A stretch of 64,000 nucleotides of DNA from Lysinibacillus composti (GCF_016908465.1 NZ_JAFBDY010000001.1:1-64000), one strand, 5' to 3'; shown: positions 1 through 9,176, numbered from the stretch's first letter. Notes: generated from the letters alone by a model not told the origin. Numbers and translations: made by a program.

Positions 1-15
1 CTTCGGAGCCATATT

Positions 16-106
16 GGGGAAGTACTCAAGAGGCTGAAGAGGCGCCCCTGCTAAGGGTGTAGGTCGGGTAACCGGCGCGAGGGTTCAAATCCCTCCTTCT
101 CCGCCA
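16..106 (+). tRNA. tRNA-Ser (anticodon GCU)
   Basis: A complete class II tRNA. The 7-bp acceptor stem pairs 16-22 with 96-102 (one G-U pair), the discriminator is G103 and CCA is encoded at 104-106. The anticodon arm pairs 43-47 with 55-59 around a 7-base loop, with GCT at 50-52. A long variable arm (about 60-78) and a normal T-loop (GTTCAAAT) follow. It decodes AGC/AGU serine codons and is probably the end of a tRNA cluster starting left of the window. Confidence 0.97.
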
Positions 107-114
107 TTATGTTT

Positions 115-186
115 GGCCCGTTGGTCAAGTGGTTAAGACACCGCCCTTTCACGGCGGTAACACGGGTTCGAATCCCGTACGGGTCA
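115..186 (+). tRNA. tRNA-Glu (anticodon UUC)
   Basis: The acceptor stem pairs 115-121 with 179-185, and the discriminator is A186. The anticodon stem pairs 141-145 with 153-157, with TTC at 148-150. The T-loop reads GTTCGAAT. CCA is not encoded, unlike the tRNA-Ser just upstream, so it must be added by CCA-transferase. The 8-base gap to tRNA-Ser indicates one transcript. Confidence 0.97.
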
Positions 187-190
187 TAAA

Positions 191-221
191 AACGAGATGA
201 ATCTATTCATCTCGTTTTTTT
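191..221 (+). terminator. Rho-independent terminator of the tRNA unit
   Basis: The stem AACGAGATGAA / TTCATCTCGTT with a short loop is followed by a run of T. It lies five bases past tRNA-Glu and closes the tRNA transcript. Confidence 0.92.
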
Positions 222-310
222 ATTGTATTTTCCTTTATTTAAAGAATAATAATTAGTTTATATACTCTTGAATATGATTTAATGGAAAGATCAAAAAAGG
301 TGGTGGATCC

Positions 311-1237
311 ATGCATATTATTGATTTACATTGTGATGTATTAGATAAATTAACTCGATTAGAAAATAGTGACTTCATTCAAGACGAAAGACTTCAAGCA
401 AGTTTTGAACGGTTAAAAAAAGGTAATGTTAAAGTTCAGGTATTTGCTATATTCATTCACCCTAGAATTCCACAGCATTTAAAGTTTCAGGAGGCATTAA
501 GGCAAGTGGAGGCTTTTTATGACAAGGTTCTGCAAGTTCCAGATGTTATACACATTACTGATTGGAAGCAAATTGATCAATTACAGGAAGGTCAAATAGG
601 AGCTGTTTTAAGTTTAGAAGGACTAGATGCTATTGGAGATGATCTTGAAAAGTTATTAGTCTTATTAAATGCAGGGGTTAAGCTTGTAGGATTAACTTGG
701 AATTATGAAAATACTGTTGCATATGGAGCCTTAGAGGACCCCAAAAAAGGACTAAAGCCATTTGCTAAACAGGTCATTCAATTACTTAATGAACGAGATA
801 TAATTGTCGATGTAGCCCATTTAAATGAACAGGGATTTTATGATGTATTAGGTATAGCAAAACATTTAATTGCTAGTCATTCTAATTCTAGAGCGTTATG
901 TGATCATACGAGGAATTTAACAGATGGACAATTACGAGCATTAGTTGCACATGGTGGTAGAATTCATGTTGTATTTTACCCACCATTTATTGAAGAAGAT
1001 TCAAAAAATACGACAGTAGAAAAATTAATTGAGCATATTATCTTTTTGAAAAATATAGTGGGTATTGAAAATATTGGATTAGGTTCAGATTTTGATGGTA
1101 TTGATTTATTTGTTGAAAATTTAACGAATGCCGAGGATTACCCTAATTTAATTCGAGAATTGCAGAATAGGTTATCAGAAGAAGAAGTGGAATTAATTGC
1201 TTGGAAGGGTTTTAAAAACTTTGTCAATCAAATATAA
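311..1237 (+). CDS. Membrane-dipeptidase family (M19) zinc dipeptidase
   Basis: 308 aa. It resembles the renal/membrane dipeptidase family (Peptidase_M19), metal-dependent hydrolases of dipeptides, some of them specific for a D-residue. Family features visible are the N-terminal H-x-D pair (H7, D9), a bridging Glu in LSLEGLDA (E103), His residues at about 170 (VDVAHLNE) and 190 (ASHSNSRA), and GSDFDG near residue 258. No signal peptide or membrane segment is seen, so it should be cytoplasmic. The ATG has a GGTGG-type ribosome site. It stands alone between the tRNA terminator and its own terminator. The substrate is not predictable; a role in recycling wall-derived dipeptides is possible but only an inference. 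Confidence 0.88.
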   Translation: MHIIDLHCDVLDKLTRLENSDFIQDERLQASFERLKKGNVKVQVFAIFIHPRIPQHLKFQEALRQVEAFYDKVLQVPDVIHITDWKQIDQLQEGQIGAVLSLEGLDAIGDDLEKLLVLLNAGVKLVGLTWNYENTVAYGALEDPKKGLKPFAKQVIQLLNERDIIVDVAHLNEQGFYDVLGIAKHLIASHSNSRALCDHTRNLTDGQLRALVAHGGRIHVVFYPPFIEEDSKNTTVEKLIEHIIFLKNIVGIENIGLGSDFDGIDLFVENLTNAEDYPNLIRELQNRLSEEEVELIAWKGFKNFVNQI

Positions 1238-1247
1238 ACAAAGGAAG

Positions 1248-1277
1248 CGTTGTGTCTGAAAACACAGCGTTTTTTTA
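1248..1277 (+). terminator. Terminator after the dipeptidase gene
   Basis: An 8-bp stem, CGTTGTGT (1248-1255) with ACACAGCG (1262-1269), is followed by seven or eight T. Confidence 0.9.
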
Positions 1278-1336
1278 GTATTTTTATCGAGTTTAATTTA
1301 AAATAGAAAAGGTTGATGAATCAAAGTTAATACATA

Positions 1337-1363
1337 TTGTTATATTAAAAAAAGTGATATGAT
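1337..1363 (+). promoter_or_regulatory. Possible menF promoter
   Basis: TTGTTA at 1337-1342 and TATGAT at 1358-1363 lie upstream of menF. The spacer is only 15 bp, shorter than the preferred 17, so this is tentative. About 110 bp of leader follow. Confidence 0.35.
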
Positions 1364-1473
1364 AGAGTAGAGTAAAATTCGCAAAAAGAACCAAAATTAA
1401 AATAGGACTTAGATAAGCAGAAAAAAATTCTGCTATTTTGTTTTTTAATTGAAATTTATCGGAGGGATTTTTC

Positions 1474-2859
1474 ATGCATCAAAAGTGGTTTAAAGCCACG
1501 GAGGTAGAGTCAAGCTCTTTTAACTCAAAAGCATCCTTCTATATTGAAACAATTGAAGTTAGTCGATTATCTGCTTTAGCATTTTTTGCAGCAGGAGAAT
1601 CTAAATATAAAGGTCAGCGCTTTTTTTGGCAAAATCGTGAGAAAACACTAACAATCGTCGGTTTAGGACATGCCTATGTTCTAGAAAATAATAAAGGTTT
1701 AAATCGGTTTAACCATATAGAAGAAGAATGGAAAAAGTTAACGAAAAACATTGTGAAGGAAGAACGAGAGGCACAACCTATCCTTTTTGGAGGATTCACA
1801 TTCGATCCAGAAAACGAGCATAAAGGAGAGTGGGAAGGGTTTCCAGAGGCCTTTTTTGCAGTAGCGACGTTTCAACTAACAATCCAACATGATAAAGCTT
1901 ATGTAAGTATTCATTTGATTACTGATCAGGATAACAGTGCAAGTATTTTTGACTCTTTACGTCAGGAAAGAGATTATTTAATTCATGCTGCACAAGTTAG
2001 AGAATTAAAAACTTATGAAAAACCATTACCAACAAATTATCATGAACTATATAAAGACGAGTATTTAGATTCTATTCAAAAAGTAACAGGGCACATAAAA
2101 TCAAAAGAAGCTGAAAAAGTAGTAATCGCTCGCTCTTTATCCATGGAGTTTGATGATATGGTTACTTCACCGCAAATTCTGTCTCACGTCATTCACGAAC
2201 AACCTGAAAGTTATTTATTCGGTCTTGAACGGGAGAATCTTTTATTTTTCGGTGCATCACCGGAAAGGCTTGTGAAGGTCGTTCATGGACAGGCTTATTC
2301 TTCATGTGTCGCAGGTTCTATTAAAAGGGGAAAGACTGCTGAAGAAGACCATGCATTAGGTCAAATTTTATTAAATGATGCGAAAAACTTAGGCGAGCAT
2401 CAATATGTAGTTGAAATGATTGTTAATACGTTCGCTAAAAATTGCCTGGAGTATAAAGTACCGAAACACCCTAAACTTTTAAAGATTAGGGATATTCAGC
2501 ATCTCTTTACACCAGTTGAAGGGAAGCTTTCACCAAACGCAACCATTCTACAGTTAGTGAAATCGCTCCATCCTACGCCAGCATTAGGTGGAGTTCCTAG
2601 ACAAGAGGCACTTGCTATTATTCGTCAATATGAACCCATGAATCGTGGTCTATATGCAGCACCAATTGGGTGGATTGATGCTGAAGGAAATGGTGAATTT
2701 GCCGTTGCAATTCGCTCGGCAGCATTAATTGACCATAAAGCTTACTTATATGCAGGGGGAGGAATCGTTGCTGATTCTGAGCCTATTTCTGAATACGAAG
2801 AAACATTAGTTAAATTTCGACCAATGTTGCGTGCTTTGGGAGGAGAAATAAATGAGTGA
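1474..2859 (+). CDS. menF: Isochorismate synthase MenF
   Basis: 461 aa. It converts chorismate to isochorismate, the first committed step of menaquinone synthesis. The chorismate-binding domain fills the C-terminal 250 residues, with family motifs FGASPERLV, AGSIKRG, LHPTPALGG, APIGWID and GEFAVAIRSA. The N-terminal 190 residues are the variable subdomain seen in MenF/EntC proteins. GGAGGG precedes the ATG at normal spacing. It overlaps menD by 8 bp and heads the menF-D-H-B group, which indicates co-transcription. It is a cytoplasmic, Mg-dependent enzyme by family. Confidence 0.95.
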   Translation: MHQKWFKATEVESSSFNSKASFYIETIEVSRLSALAFFAAGESKYKGQRFFWQNREKTLTIVGLGHAYVLENNKGLNRFNHIEEEWKKLTKNIVKEEREAQPILFGGFTFDPENEHKGEWEGFPEAFFAVATFQLTIQHDKAYVSIHLITDQDNSASIFDSLRQERDYLIHAAQVRELKTYEKPLPTNYHELYKDEYLDSIQKVTGHIKSKEAEKVVIARSLSMEFDDMVTSPQILSHVIHEQPESYLFGLERENLLFFGASPERLVKVVHGQAYSSCVAGSIKRGKTAEEDHALGQILLNDAKNLGEHQYVVEMIVNTFAKNCLEYKVPKHPKLLKIRDIQHLFTPVEGKLSPNATILQLVKSLHPTPALGGVPRQEALAIIRQYEPMNRGLYAAPIGWIDAEGNGEFAVAIRSAALIDHKAYLYAGGGIVADSEPISEYEETLVKFRPMLRALGGEINE

Positions 2860-4570
2860 TCGAAAAATATTAACGGATTATGTTTACAAAATTGTTGCCT
2901 CATTGGTGCAAAGTGGAGTTCAAGATGTTGTGATTAGCCCTGGGTCACGCTCTACTCCTTTAGCATATGGCTTTGCTTCAACAGAAGCATTAAATGTTTA
3001 TAGACAAGTGGATGAGCGTTCAGCAGCATTTTTTGCTTTAGGTATTGCGAAAGCAAAAGGCCAACCAGTGGTACTTTTATGTACTTCAGGTACTGCAGCA
3101 GCGAATTATTATCCTGCAATAGTAGAAGCAAAATATGCTCGAGTTCCTTTAATTGTTATAACTGCAGATCGTCCTCATGAATTACGTGAGGTAGGTGCAC
3201 CACAAGCTATTAATCAAATTAGACTATACGGGGAACAAGTGAAGTGGTCAGCTGAATTTCCAATACCAGATGAAGCCAAACAAACGCTTCCCTTTATTGA
3301 ACGACATATTGCACGAGGTGTAAATATTGCGATGACTGCACCAATGGGACCGGTACATTTAAATGTACCTTTCCGTGAGCCATTGTTGATTGACTTTCAA
3401 CAAACGTTACCTGAAGCTACATTTCAAAAAAGTTATATAGGTATGTGTTTACCATCTGAAGAGGCTGTTAATTCTTTTACGTCCATCATTAATGAAACAC
3501 AGAAAGGGTTCGTCATCATTGGGGAGCTTTCGCTAGGTACTGATGTCCATTACTTATGGTCATTCATACGGAAATTAAAATGGCCAGTATTAGTTGAAAG
3601 TCTTTCAAATATGAGGTCAAGTATTCCTGAAGATTGCATGCCGTACATAATCTCAACGTATGATGCACTATTAAGGGGTGATACGTTTAAAGAAAAGGTC
3701 ATAACGGAAACTGTTATTCGTTTTGGTGCTCAACCGGTATCAAAGTTTTTAACAATTTTCTTAACTAACAATATTCCCAAAAATTATATTGTCATTGATG
3801 AAGATCCGATGTTCCGTGATTCAACAACTGTTGCAACACATTCGATTCAAGCAACAGTCGGTGAATGGTTATCTGATTTACCCATTGAGTGCAATATAAC
3901 TCAAGAGCAATATTTAAATAGTTGGAGAACTGGAGAAGATATTGCAGTACAACATATTTCAGAATACGTTAACCACCATTCAGATGAAGGGGCAATGGTA
4001 CGTCAATTACTTGAGTTGTTACCAGAAGGTAGTGACCTATTTGTAAGTAGTAGCATGCCAATTAGAGATATAGATACATTCTTAACCCCAACGAAAAAGG
4101 ATATCCAAATCTTTGCCAACCGCGGCGCTAATGGGATAGATGGTGTTATGTCTACAGCATTAGGTTTTAGCATGGCAAGAAAAAATCGTGACATGTATTT
4201 ATTAATTGGTGACTTGGCGTTTTTACATGACGTTAATGCGCTCATTGCAACAAGATATCAAGACTGCAAAATTACTGTTATTGTCATGAATAATGACGGT
4301 GGAGGAATTTTCTCGTACTTATCTCAATCAACAGTTGAAGAATATTATGAGGATTTATTTGGTACACCAACGGCACTTCAATTTAAAGATGTTGCCAATA
4401 TGTATGATATGGAATATATAGAAATTAAAAATAATAAAGAGTTGTCTACACTATTTGATCATCAACAAGTGAACCCATTACGTCTAATTGAAATCTTTAC
4501 AGATCGAAAAGAGAATGTTCTCGCGCATCGAACGCTTTGGCAACAAATCAATTCGGAGATAGAAGCATGA
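2852..4570 (+). CDS. menD: SEPHCHC synthase MenD
   Basis: 572 aa, the usual length. It is a thiamine-diphosphate enzyme joining 2-oxoglutarate and isochorismate to give SEPHCHC, the second menaquinone step. The N-terminal pyrimidine-binding domain shows SPGSRSTPLAYG and the catalytic Glu region (QVDERSAAFFALG). The C-terminal pyrophosphate domain shows GDLAFLHDVNAL followed by NNDGGGIFSYL, the Mg/ThDP motif. It overlaps menF at its start and shares ATGA with menH at its end, so translation of the three genes is coupled. Confidence 0.97.
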   Translation: MSDRKILTDYVYKIVASLVQSGVQDVVISPGSRSTPLAYGFASTEALNVYRQVDERSAAFFALGIAKAKGQPVVLLCTSGTAAANYYPAIVEAKYARVPLIVITADRPHELREVGAPQAINQIRLYGEQVKWSAEFPIPDEAKQTLPFIERHIARGVNIAMTAPMGPVHLNVPFREPLLIDFQQTLPEATFQKSYIGMCLPSEEAVNSFTSIINETQKGFVIIGELSLGTDVHYLWSFIRKLKWPVLVESLSNMRSSIPEDCMPYIISTYDALLRGDTFKEKVITETVIRFGAQPVSKFLTIFLTNNIPKNYIVIDEDPMFRDSTTVATHSIQATVGEWLSDLPIECNITQEQYLNSWRTGEDIAVQHISEYVNHHSDEGAMVRQLLELLPEGSDLFVSSSMPIRDIDTFLTPTKKDIQIFANRGANGIDGVMSTALGFSMARKNRDMYLLIGDLAFLHDVNALIATRYQDCKITVIVMNNDGGGIFSYLSQSTVEEYYEDLFGTPTALQFKDVANMYDMEYIEIKNNKELSTLFDHQQVNPLRLIEIFTDRKENVLAHRTLWQQINSEIEA

Positions 4571-5382
4571 CAACTGCTCTAGTACGAGGGATACGAGTTA
4601 ATTTTCAAGTTTGGAATGAGGAAGGTCATGAAACAGTTGTGTTGTTACATGGCTTTACAGGTAGTGTAAACACTTGGGGACAATTATCGAAGCAACTTCC
4701 ATCATCAATACGTATTATTGCTATAGACTTATTAGGTCATGGAAAAACAGATGCACCATCTGACGCATCTAGATACTCTATGTCCGAACAAATAGAAGAT
4801 TTAGAATGCTTATTTCAACAATTAAAATTACAACGGTTTACGTTACTTGGTTATTCAATGGGTGGGAGAGTAGCGCTTTCATATGCTGTTTCTTACCCGG
4901 ACCGAATAAAACATCTGATATTAGAAAGTGCATCACCAGGTTTGGACTCTAAGGAAGAGCAAGAAGCGAGAATAAAGGCTGATGAACTTCTTGCTAACAA
5001 AATTGAGCAATTCGGAATTGAGAATTTTGTAAACCAATGGGAGAACATACCACTATTTTCTTCTCAAAAAAACTTACCATTAGAAGTACAACAAGCTATT
5101 CGAGAAGAGAGACTAGGGCAAACTGAAATCGGTCTTGCAAATAGTTTACGTGGAATGGGAACCGGCGCACAAATGTCTTTATGGAATGAACTTGAAGGCG
5201 TATCTTTTCCCGTTTATTTAATAACTGGGGAATTGGATCAAAAGTTTTGCCAAATTGCAAAATTAATGAAAGAGCGAATACCAAAAGCTGAACAGATCAT
5301 AGTAAGTAATGTTGGGCATGCAATTCATGTGGAAAATTCGACACAATTTGCTACAATAGTAAAGAAAGTGTTTTCAAAATAG
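4567..5382 (+). CDS. menH: SHCHC synthase MenH (alpha/beta hydrolase)
   Basis: 271 aa. It removes pyruvate from SEPHCHC to give SHCHC. It has the alpha/beta-hydrolase fold with oxyanion LLHGFTGS, nucleophile elbow GYSMGG (S97) and catalytic His in VGHAIHVEN near the end. The start chosen is the ATG at 4567 overlapping the menD stop as ATGA; an in-frame start 30 bp upstream lies wholly inside menD and is less likely. The position between menD and menB supports the MenH call over a general esterase. Confidence 0.93.
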   Translation: MTTALVRGIRVNFQVWNEEGHETVVLLHGFTGSVNTWGQLSKQLPSSIRIIAIDLLGHGKTDAPSDASRYSMSEQIEDLECLFQQLKLQRFTLLGYSMGGRVALSYAVSYPDRIKHLILESASPGLDSKEEQEARIKADELLANKIEQFGIENFVNQWENIPLFSSQKNLPLEVQQAIREERLGQTEIGLANSLRGMGTGAQMSLWNELEGVSFPVYLITGELDQKFCQIAKLMKERIPKAEQIIVSNVGHAIHVENSTQFATIVKKVFSK

Positions 5383-5399
5383 AAGAGGGGGACAATACT

Positions 5400-6218
5400 T
5401 TGACTAGACAATGGACAAGCTTACATACTTATGAAGACATTAAGTATGAGTTCTATAACGGTATTGCAAAGATTACAATTAATCGTCCAGAAGTGCGCAA
5501 TGCATTTCGTCCGAAAACAGTAGAGGAAATGATTGATGCATTTTCTCGCGCTCGCGATGATAAAAATATTGGTGCCATTATTCTTACAGGTGAAGGTGAC
5601 ATGGCATTCTGCTCAGGCGGAGATCAAAAAGTACGTGGTCACGGTGGTTATGTAGGGGAAGACGAAATTCCACGTTTAAACGTGTTAGATTTACAACGTT
5701 TAATCCGTGTTATTCCTAAACCAGTTGTTGCCATGATTGCGGGTTATGCAATTGGCGGAGGACATGTATTGCATGTTGTTTGTGACCTTTCAATTGCGGC
5801 TGAAAACGCTCGTTTCGGTCAAACAGGTCCTCGCGTAGGTTCGTTTGATGCGGGTTATGGTTCTGGCTATTTAGCTCGTATCGTTGGACATAAAAAAGCA
5901 CGTGAAATCTGGTACTTATGTCGTCAATATGACGCACAGCAAGCACTTGAAATGGGCTTAGTAAACACAGTTGTTCCTCTAGAGCAATTAGAAGACGAAA
6001 CAGTAAAATGGTGTGAAGAAATGCTAGAAATGTCACCAACTGCTCTTCGCTTCCTAAAAGCTGCCATGAATGCAGATACAGATGGTTTAGCAGGTCTACA
6101 ACAAATGGCTGGCGACGCTACACTTCTTTACTACACAACTGATGAAGCTAAAGAAGGCCGTGACGCATTCAAAGAAAAACGCAAACCAGACTTTGGCCAA
6201 TTCCCAAGATTCCCTTGA
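5400..6218 (+). CDS. menB: 1,4-dihydroxy-2-naphthoyl-CoA synthase MenB
   Basis: 272 aa crotonase-fold enzyme that cyclises o-succinylbenzoyl-CoA to DHNA-CoA. Motifs include [17 protein letters not shown], the oxyanion-hole region AIGGGHVLH and [17 protein letters not shown], all typical of MenB. It starts at TTG 5400 behind a strong AGAGGGGG site; there is no better ATG. It follows menH by 17 bp. Immediately after its stop lies a dispersed repeat and then two terminator-like hairpins, so menE is not simply the next gene of the operon. Confidence 0.97.
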   Translation: MTRQWTSLHTYEDIKYEFYNGIAKITINRPEVRNAFRPKTVEEMIDAFSRARDDKNIGAIILTGEGDMAFCSGGDQKVRGHGGYVGEDEIPRLNVLDLQRLIRVIPKPVVAMIAGYAIGGGHVLHVVCDLSIAAENARFGQTGPRVGSFDAGYGSGYLARIVGHKKAREIWYLCRQYDAQQALEMGLVNTVVPLEQLEDETVKWCEEMLEMSPTALRFLKAAMNADTDGLAGLQQMAGDATLLYYTTDEAKEGRDAFKEKRKPDFGQFPRFP

Positions 6219-6220
6219 TT

Positions 6221-6340
6221 AAAAGAAAAGCGGAGAACGCCCGTTTAGCTTCGACAACAACTGGAGAAATCCCTTTAAGGGCGCTTTTTGCCCTTGAAGG
6301 CGGTTTCAGTTGCGCGAGAAGCTGGCGTTCGCAGCTGGAG
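6221..6340 (+). repeat. Dispersed palindromic repeat, copy A
   Basis: A GC-richer block of about 110 bp with imperfect terminal inverted repeats: 6229-6241 (AGCGGAGAACGCC) against 6324-6336 (GGCGTTCGCAGCT), and an internal AAGGGCGC...GCCCTT hairpin. The reverse complement of 42361-42480 matches it across GACAACAACTGGAG and GGGCGCTTT, so it occurs at least twice here. It begins three bases after the menB stop. It codes for nothing visible; it looks like a MITE- or REP-like element. Confidence 0.75.
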
Positions 6341-6374
6341 ATCAAGAAGATTAATAAGCTGAATAACTCAAAAA

Positions 6375-6407
6375 GCAAGAGAAACTAGAATTTCTCTTAC
6401 TTTTTTT
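6375..6407 (+). terminator. Terminator of the menFDHB unit
   Basis: The stem AAGAGAAA (6377-6384) / TTTCTCTT (6391-6398) is followed after AC by seven T. It lies downstream of the repeat and upstream of menE. Confidence 0.85.
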
Positions 6408-6511
6408 ATATAAAGAATTTTTTAGTCCATAACTTTCTATTTTTTATTGCTATAAATGAAAAAAATGAAAGACAAAAAAATAATTTTATATTAACTATTT
6501 GTATGATCTTG

Positions 6512-6545
6512 TAGTAAGGAGGCACATTTCCTTACTATTTTTTTG
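6512..6545 (+). terminator. Terminator-like hairpin in the menE leader
   Basis: A perfect 9-bp stem, TAGTAAGGA (6512-6520) with TCCTTACTA (6529-6537), is followed by a long T run, 57 bp before menE. It could be a second terminator of the upstream unit or an attenuator for menE. The stem contains an AAGGAGG sequence with no gene at the right distance. A TATGAT at 6502-6507 just before it could be a -10 box, but no good -35 is seen. Confidence 0.7.
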
Positions 6546-6602
6546 TACAGTGACAAAATAAGAGTTAAACTGTAACTACTGCAATGAACTGGAGGAAATT
6601 AT

Positions 6603-8054
6603 ATGTATCCAAACTGGGTTTTACAGCGTGCAAAATTAACTCCCTCACGTATTGCTTTAACATATGAGGGGATTTCTTGGACGTGGGAACAAATGAAAAC
6701 AATTTCTTTAGAACGTGCCAAACAACTTTCGATGTTTAATATACAAGATGGAAATCGTATTGCTATATTAGGTCCAAGTCAACCACGATTAATTTTTATG
6801 ATTTATGGTTGCATGCATTTACGTTGCGAAATGGTTATGTTAAATCGAAAGTTAGCAAAAGATGAATTAGCTTATCAAATTGAGGATGCGAATGTATCTC
6901 TTGTGTTAGTAGACGATGAAGATATTAATCTACTTCCTGAGGGGACAAACTATATATTATTTTCAACAATAGAAAATAAAAATGCAAAAGGACAAGGCGT
7001 CTCAATTAGTGAAGAATGGGCGTTAGATCAAACAATCACTATCATGTATACTTCCGGTACAACAGGGTTTCCAAAAGGAGTTCGTCAAACCGTTGCTAAT
7101 CACCAGGCAAATGCCCTCTCGTCTGTATTAAATATTGGCCTATCAGAAAAGGATACGTGGTTATGCGCCGTTCCATTATTTCATATTAGTGGATTTTCTA
7201 TATTAGTAAGGTCGCTTTTATACGGAAATGAGGTTCGACTATATCGTAAATTTGATCCAAACCAAGCTGTTGAAGATATATCAGCGGGTAATGTTACGCA
7301 TATGTCTGTTGTTGCTGTAACATTAGAACGAATTATTCATGGACTAGAGGAGCGCGGTTTAAAGGCATCAGAAGATTTTAAAGTAATGTTAGCAGGGGGT
7401 GGCCCCGTTCCTAAAAATTATATTGAACGTGCACACTCACTAGGTCTAGCTGTTTCTCAAACATATGGAATGACAGAAACTTCTTCTCAAACAGCCACAT
7501 TATCAAATGAGGATGCATTACGTAAGCTCGGCTCTGCAGGAAAACCATTATTCTTCAATCAAATACGTATCGCAAATGCATCAGGACCAAGTGAAGAAGG
7601 AGAAATATTAATAAAAGGTCCTCATGTAACACCTGGATATGTAGGAAGATTCTCTAATAAGAATTCGACGGTTAATGGTTGGTTACATACAGGAGATATT
7701 GGCTATCTAGATGAAGAAGGATATTTATATGTCGTAGATCGCCGTTCAGATTTAATCATTTCAGGTGGAGAGAATATATATCCTGCAGAAATTGAGAATG
7801 TACTTATGGGTCATTCTGCTATTCGGGAAGCAGGGGTTTGCGGAATAGAGGATGAGACTTGGGGACAAGTACCTATAGCATTTGTTGTATTAAAGGATTA
7901 TGCAACAAAAGATGATATCCTTTCTTACTGTTTAAATAAATTAGCAAAATATAAAGTCCCAAAAGAAATCTACATTGTTCAAACGTTACCAAGAAACGGT
8001 TCGAACAAATTGATGAGAAGAAAGCTAAAAGAGTTAATTGAAACAAACAATTAA
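6603..8054 (+). CDS. menE: o-Succinylbenzoate-CoA ligase MenE
   Basis: 483 aa, a member of the ANL adenylating superfamily. It activates o-succinylbenzoate with ATP and CoA, giving the MenB substrate. Motifs are the P-loop-like YTSGTTGFPKGV (about residue 150), YGMTETSSQTATL (about 285), the ribose-binding Asp in WLHTGDIGYLDEEGYLYVVDR, and a terminal lysine region NGSNKLMRRKL. Strong GGAGGA site, ATG start. It is separated from menB by 384 bp of repeat and hairpins and followed by a terminator shared with convergent znuA; menC, which often follows menE in Bacillus, is not here. Confidence 0.94.
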   Translation: MYPNWVLQRAKLTPSRIALTYEGISWTWEQMKTISLERAKQLSMFNIQDGNRIAILGPSQPRLIFMIYGCMHLRCEMVMLNRKLAKDELAYQIEDANVSLVLVDDEDINLLPEGTNYILFSTIENKNAKGQGVSISEEWALDQTITIMYTSGTTGFPKGVRQTVANHQANALSSVLNIGLSEKDTWLCAVPLFHISGFSILVRSLLYGNEVRLYRKFDPNQAVEDISAGNVTHMSVVAVTLERIIHGLEERGLKASEDFKVMLAGGGPVPKNYIERAHSLGLAVSQTYGMTETSSQTATLSNEDALRKLGSAGKPLFFNQIRIANASGPSEEGEILIKGPHVTPGYVGRFSNKNSTVNGWLHTGDIGYLDEEGYLYVVDRRSDLIISGGENIYPAEIENVLMGHSAIREAGVCGIEDETWGQVPIAFVVLKDYATKDDILSYCLNKLAKYKVPKEIYIVQTLPRNGSNKLMRRKLKELIETNN

Positions 8055-8079
8055 AATTCACAATGAGCATAAAAAATAA

Positions 8080-8117
8080 TCCCAATTAATCAAAAACGAT
8101 TAATTGGGAATTTTTTT
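8080..8117. terminator. Bidirectional terminator between menE and znuA
   Basis: A perfect 12-bp stem, TCCCAATTAATC (8080-8091) with GATTAATTGGGA (8098-8109), has T-rich tails on both sides. It ends menE on the plus strand and znuA on the minus strand. Confidence 0.93.
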
Positions 8118-9090
8118 AAGGATTTAATGCTGTTCGTAAAGTTTCAATATTTTTATTCATTAACGTAAAGTAATCTTCATTATTTTGAACGTCTTCTTCA
8201 GTTAAAACACTTAAATTATGCAAGGTTAAAGATTTTGCTCCAACTTCCTGTTGAATAGTAGAAGTTAAGTTCGATGATACATTTTGTTCAAAAAGTATAT
8301 ATTTAATATTTAACTCTTCTGCTAAGTCCACGATTTTAGTCAATTCTTTTTGGGATGGTTCACTTTGAGAGTTCATGCCTGCAATTGCTACTTGTTCTAA
8401 ACCATATTGACCTGCAATAAACCCAAATGCACTATGGGATACGAAGAACGTTTTAGAAGATGCTTCAGATGCCATTTTCTCAAACTCATTATTAAGTGTG
8501 TCTAATTCCTTAACTAAGTTTTCATAGTTTGCATTGAATGTTTTTTCTTGTTCAGGCATTTCTTTGACTAACTCTTCCTTAATCGCTAATGCTAGATCTT
8601 GTGAAATAGTTGGAGACAACCAAACATGCGGATCAAATTCTCCATGATTATGTGTATCTTCATGGTCATGTTCTTCAGTTTCGCCTGCATGTTCACCACT
8701 TCCAGTAGACGTAAGTAACTCTTCCTTAGAAACATGATCAGCAGTTGCAACGAGTGTTACATTTTCATTTGCTAATGTTTTTTTCGCATTTTCAACAAAA
8801 CCCTCTAAACCTAAACCAATGTAGAAGAAAATATCTGCATCGGCTAATTTCATCATATCTTGTTGGGTTGGCTCAAATGTATGTTCATTGGAACCTGGAG
8901 GATAGATGGACGAAACATTTACATATTCTCCACCAATTTTTTCTGCAAAGAAGCTTAATGGATATACTGTTGTGTATACATTTACTTTATTTGAATCTGT
9001 ATTTGTTTCAGAAGTTGTTTTGTCAGCATTACAAGCAGTTAAAATAATTCCCACCACAAATAATAAAATGATGCTTGATAACCTTTTCAA
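8116..9090 (-). CDS. znuA: Zinc-binding lipoprotein of an ABC importer (ZnuA/AdcA-type)
   Basis: 324 aa. An N-terminal lipoprotein signal ends in LTAC (Cys 20), so it should be anchored outside the membrane. The cluster A-9 metal-binding protein family is recognised by YPLSFFAEKIGGEYV, GSNEHTFEPTQQD (His ligand), a His/Asp/Glu-rich loop near residues 135-155 (EHDHEDTHNHGEFDPHVWLSP) and VSHSAFGFIAGQYGL. The His-rich loop favours zinc over manganese. A near-perfect Zur box lies 19 bp before the start. No ATPase or permease gene is adjacent, so it must work with a transporter encoded elsewhere. Confidence 0.9.
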   Translation of the reverse strand: MKRLSSIILLFVVGIILTACNADKTTSETNTDSNKVNVYTTVYPLSFFAEKIGGEYVNVSSIYPPGSNEHTFEPTQQDMMKLADADIFFYIGLGLEGFVENAKKTLANENVTLVATADHVSKEELLTSTGSGEHAGETEEHDHEDTHNHGEFDPHVWLSPTISQDLALAIKEELVKEMPEQEKTFNANYENLVKELDTLNNEFEKMASEASSKTFFVSHSAFGFIAGQYGLEQVAIAGMNSQSEPSQKELTKIVDLAEELNIKYILFEQNVSSNLTSTIQQEVGAKSLTLHNLSVLTEEDVQNNEDYFTLMNKNIETLRTALNP

Positions 9091-9108
9091 TATAAATTCA
9101 CACCTCTT

Positions 9109-9129
9109 AAATAGTAATAATTACGATTT
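9109..9129 (-). promoter_or_regulatory. Zur operator upstream of znuA
   Basis: A 21-bp inverted repeat; on the minus strand it reads AAATCGTAAT-T-ATTACTATTT. It matches the B. subtilis Zur box as remembered (AAATCGTAATNATTACGATTT) at all but one defined position. It fits Fur (TGATAAT half sites) and PerR (TTATAAT) less well. Its place directly upstream of a zinc-uptake gene supports Zur repression when zinc is sufficient. Confidence 0.85.
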
Positions 9130-9176
9130 GAAAAAATCACAATTTAAATCATACATGAAATAGCAATAAAAGACAA

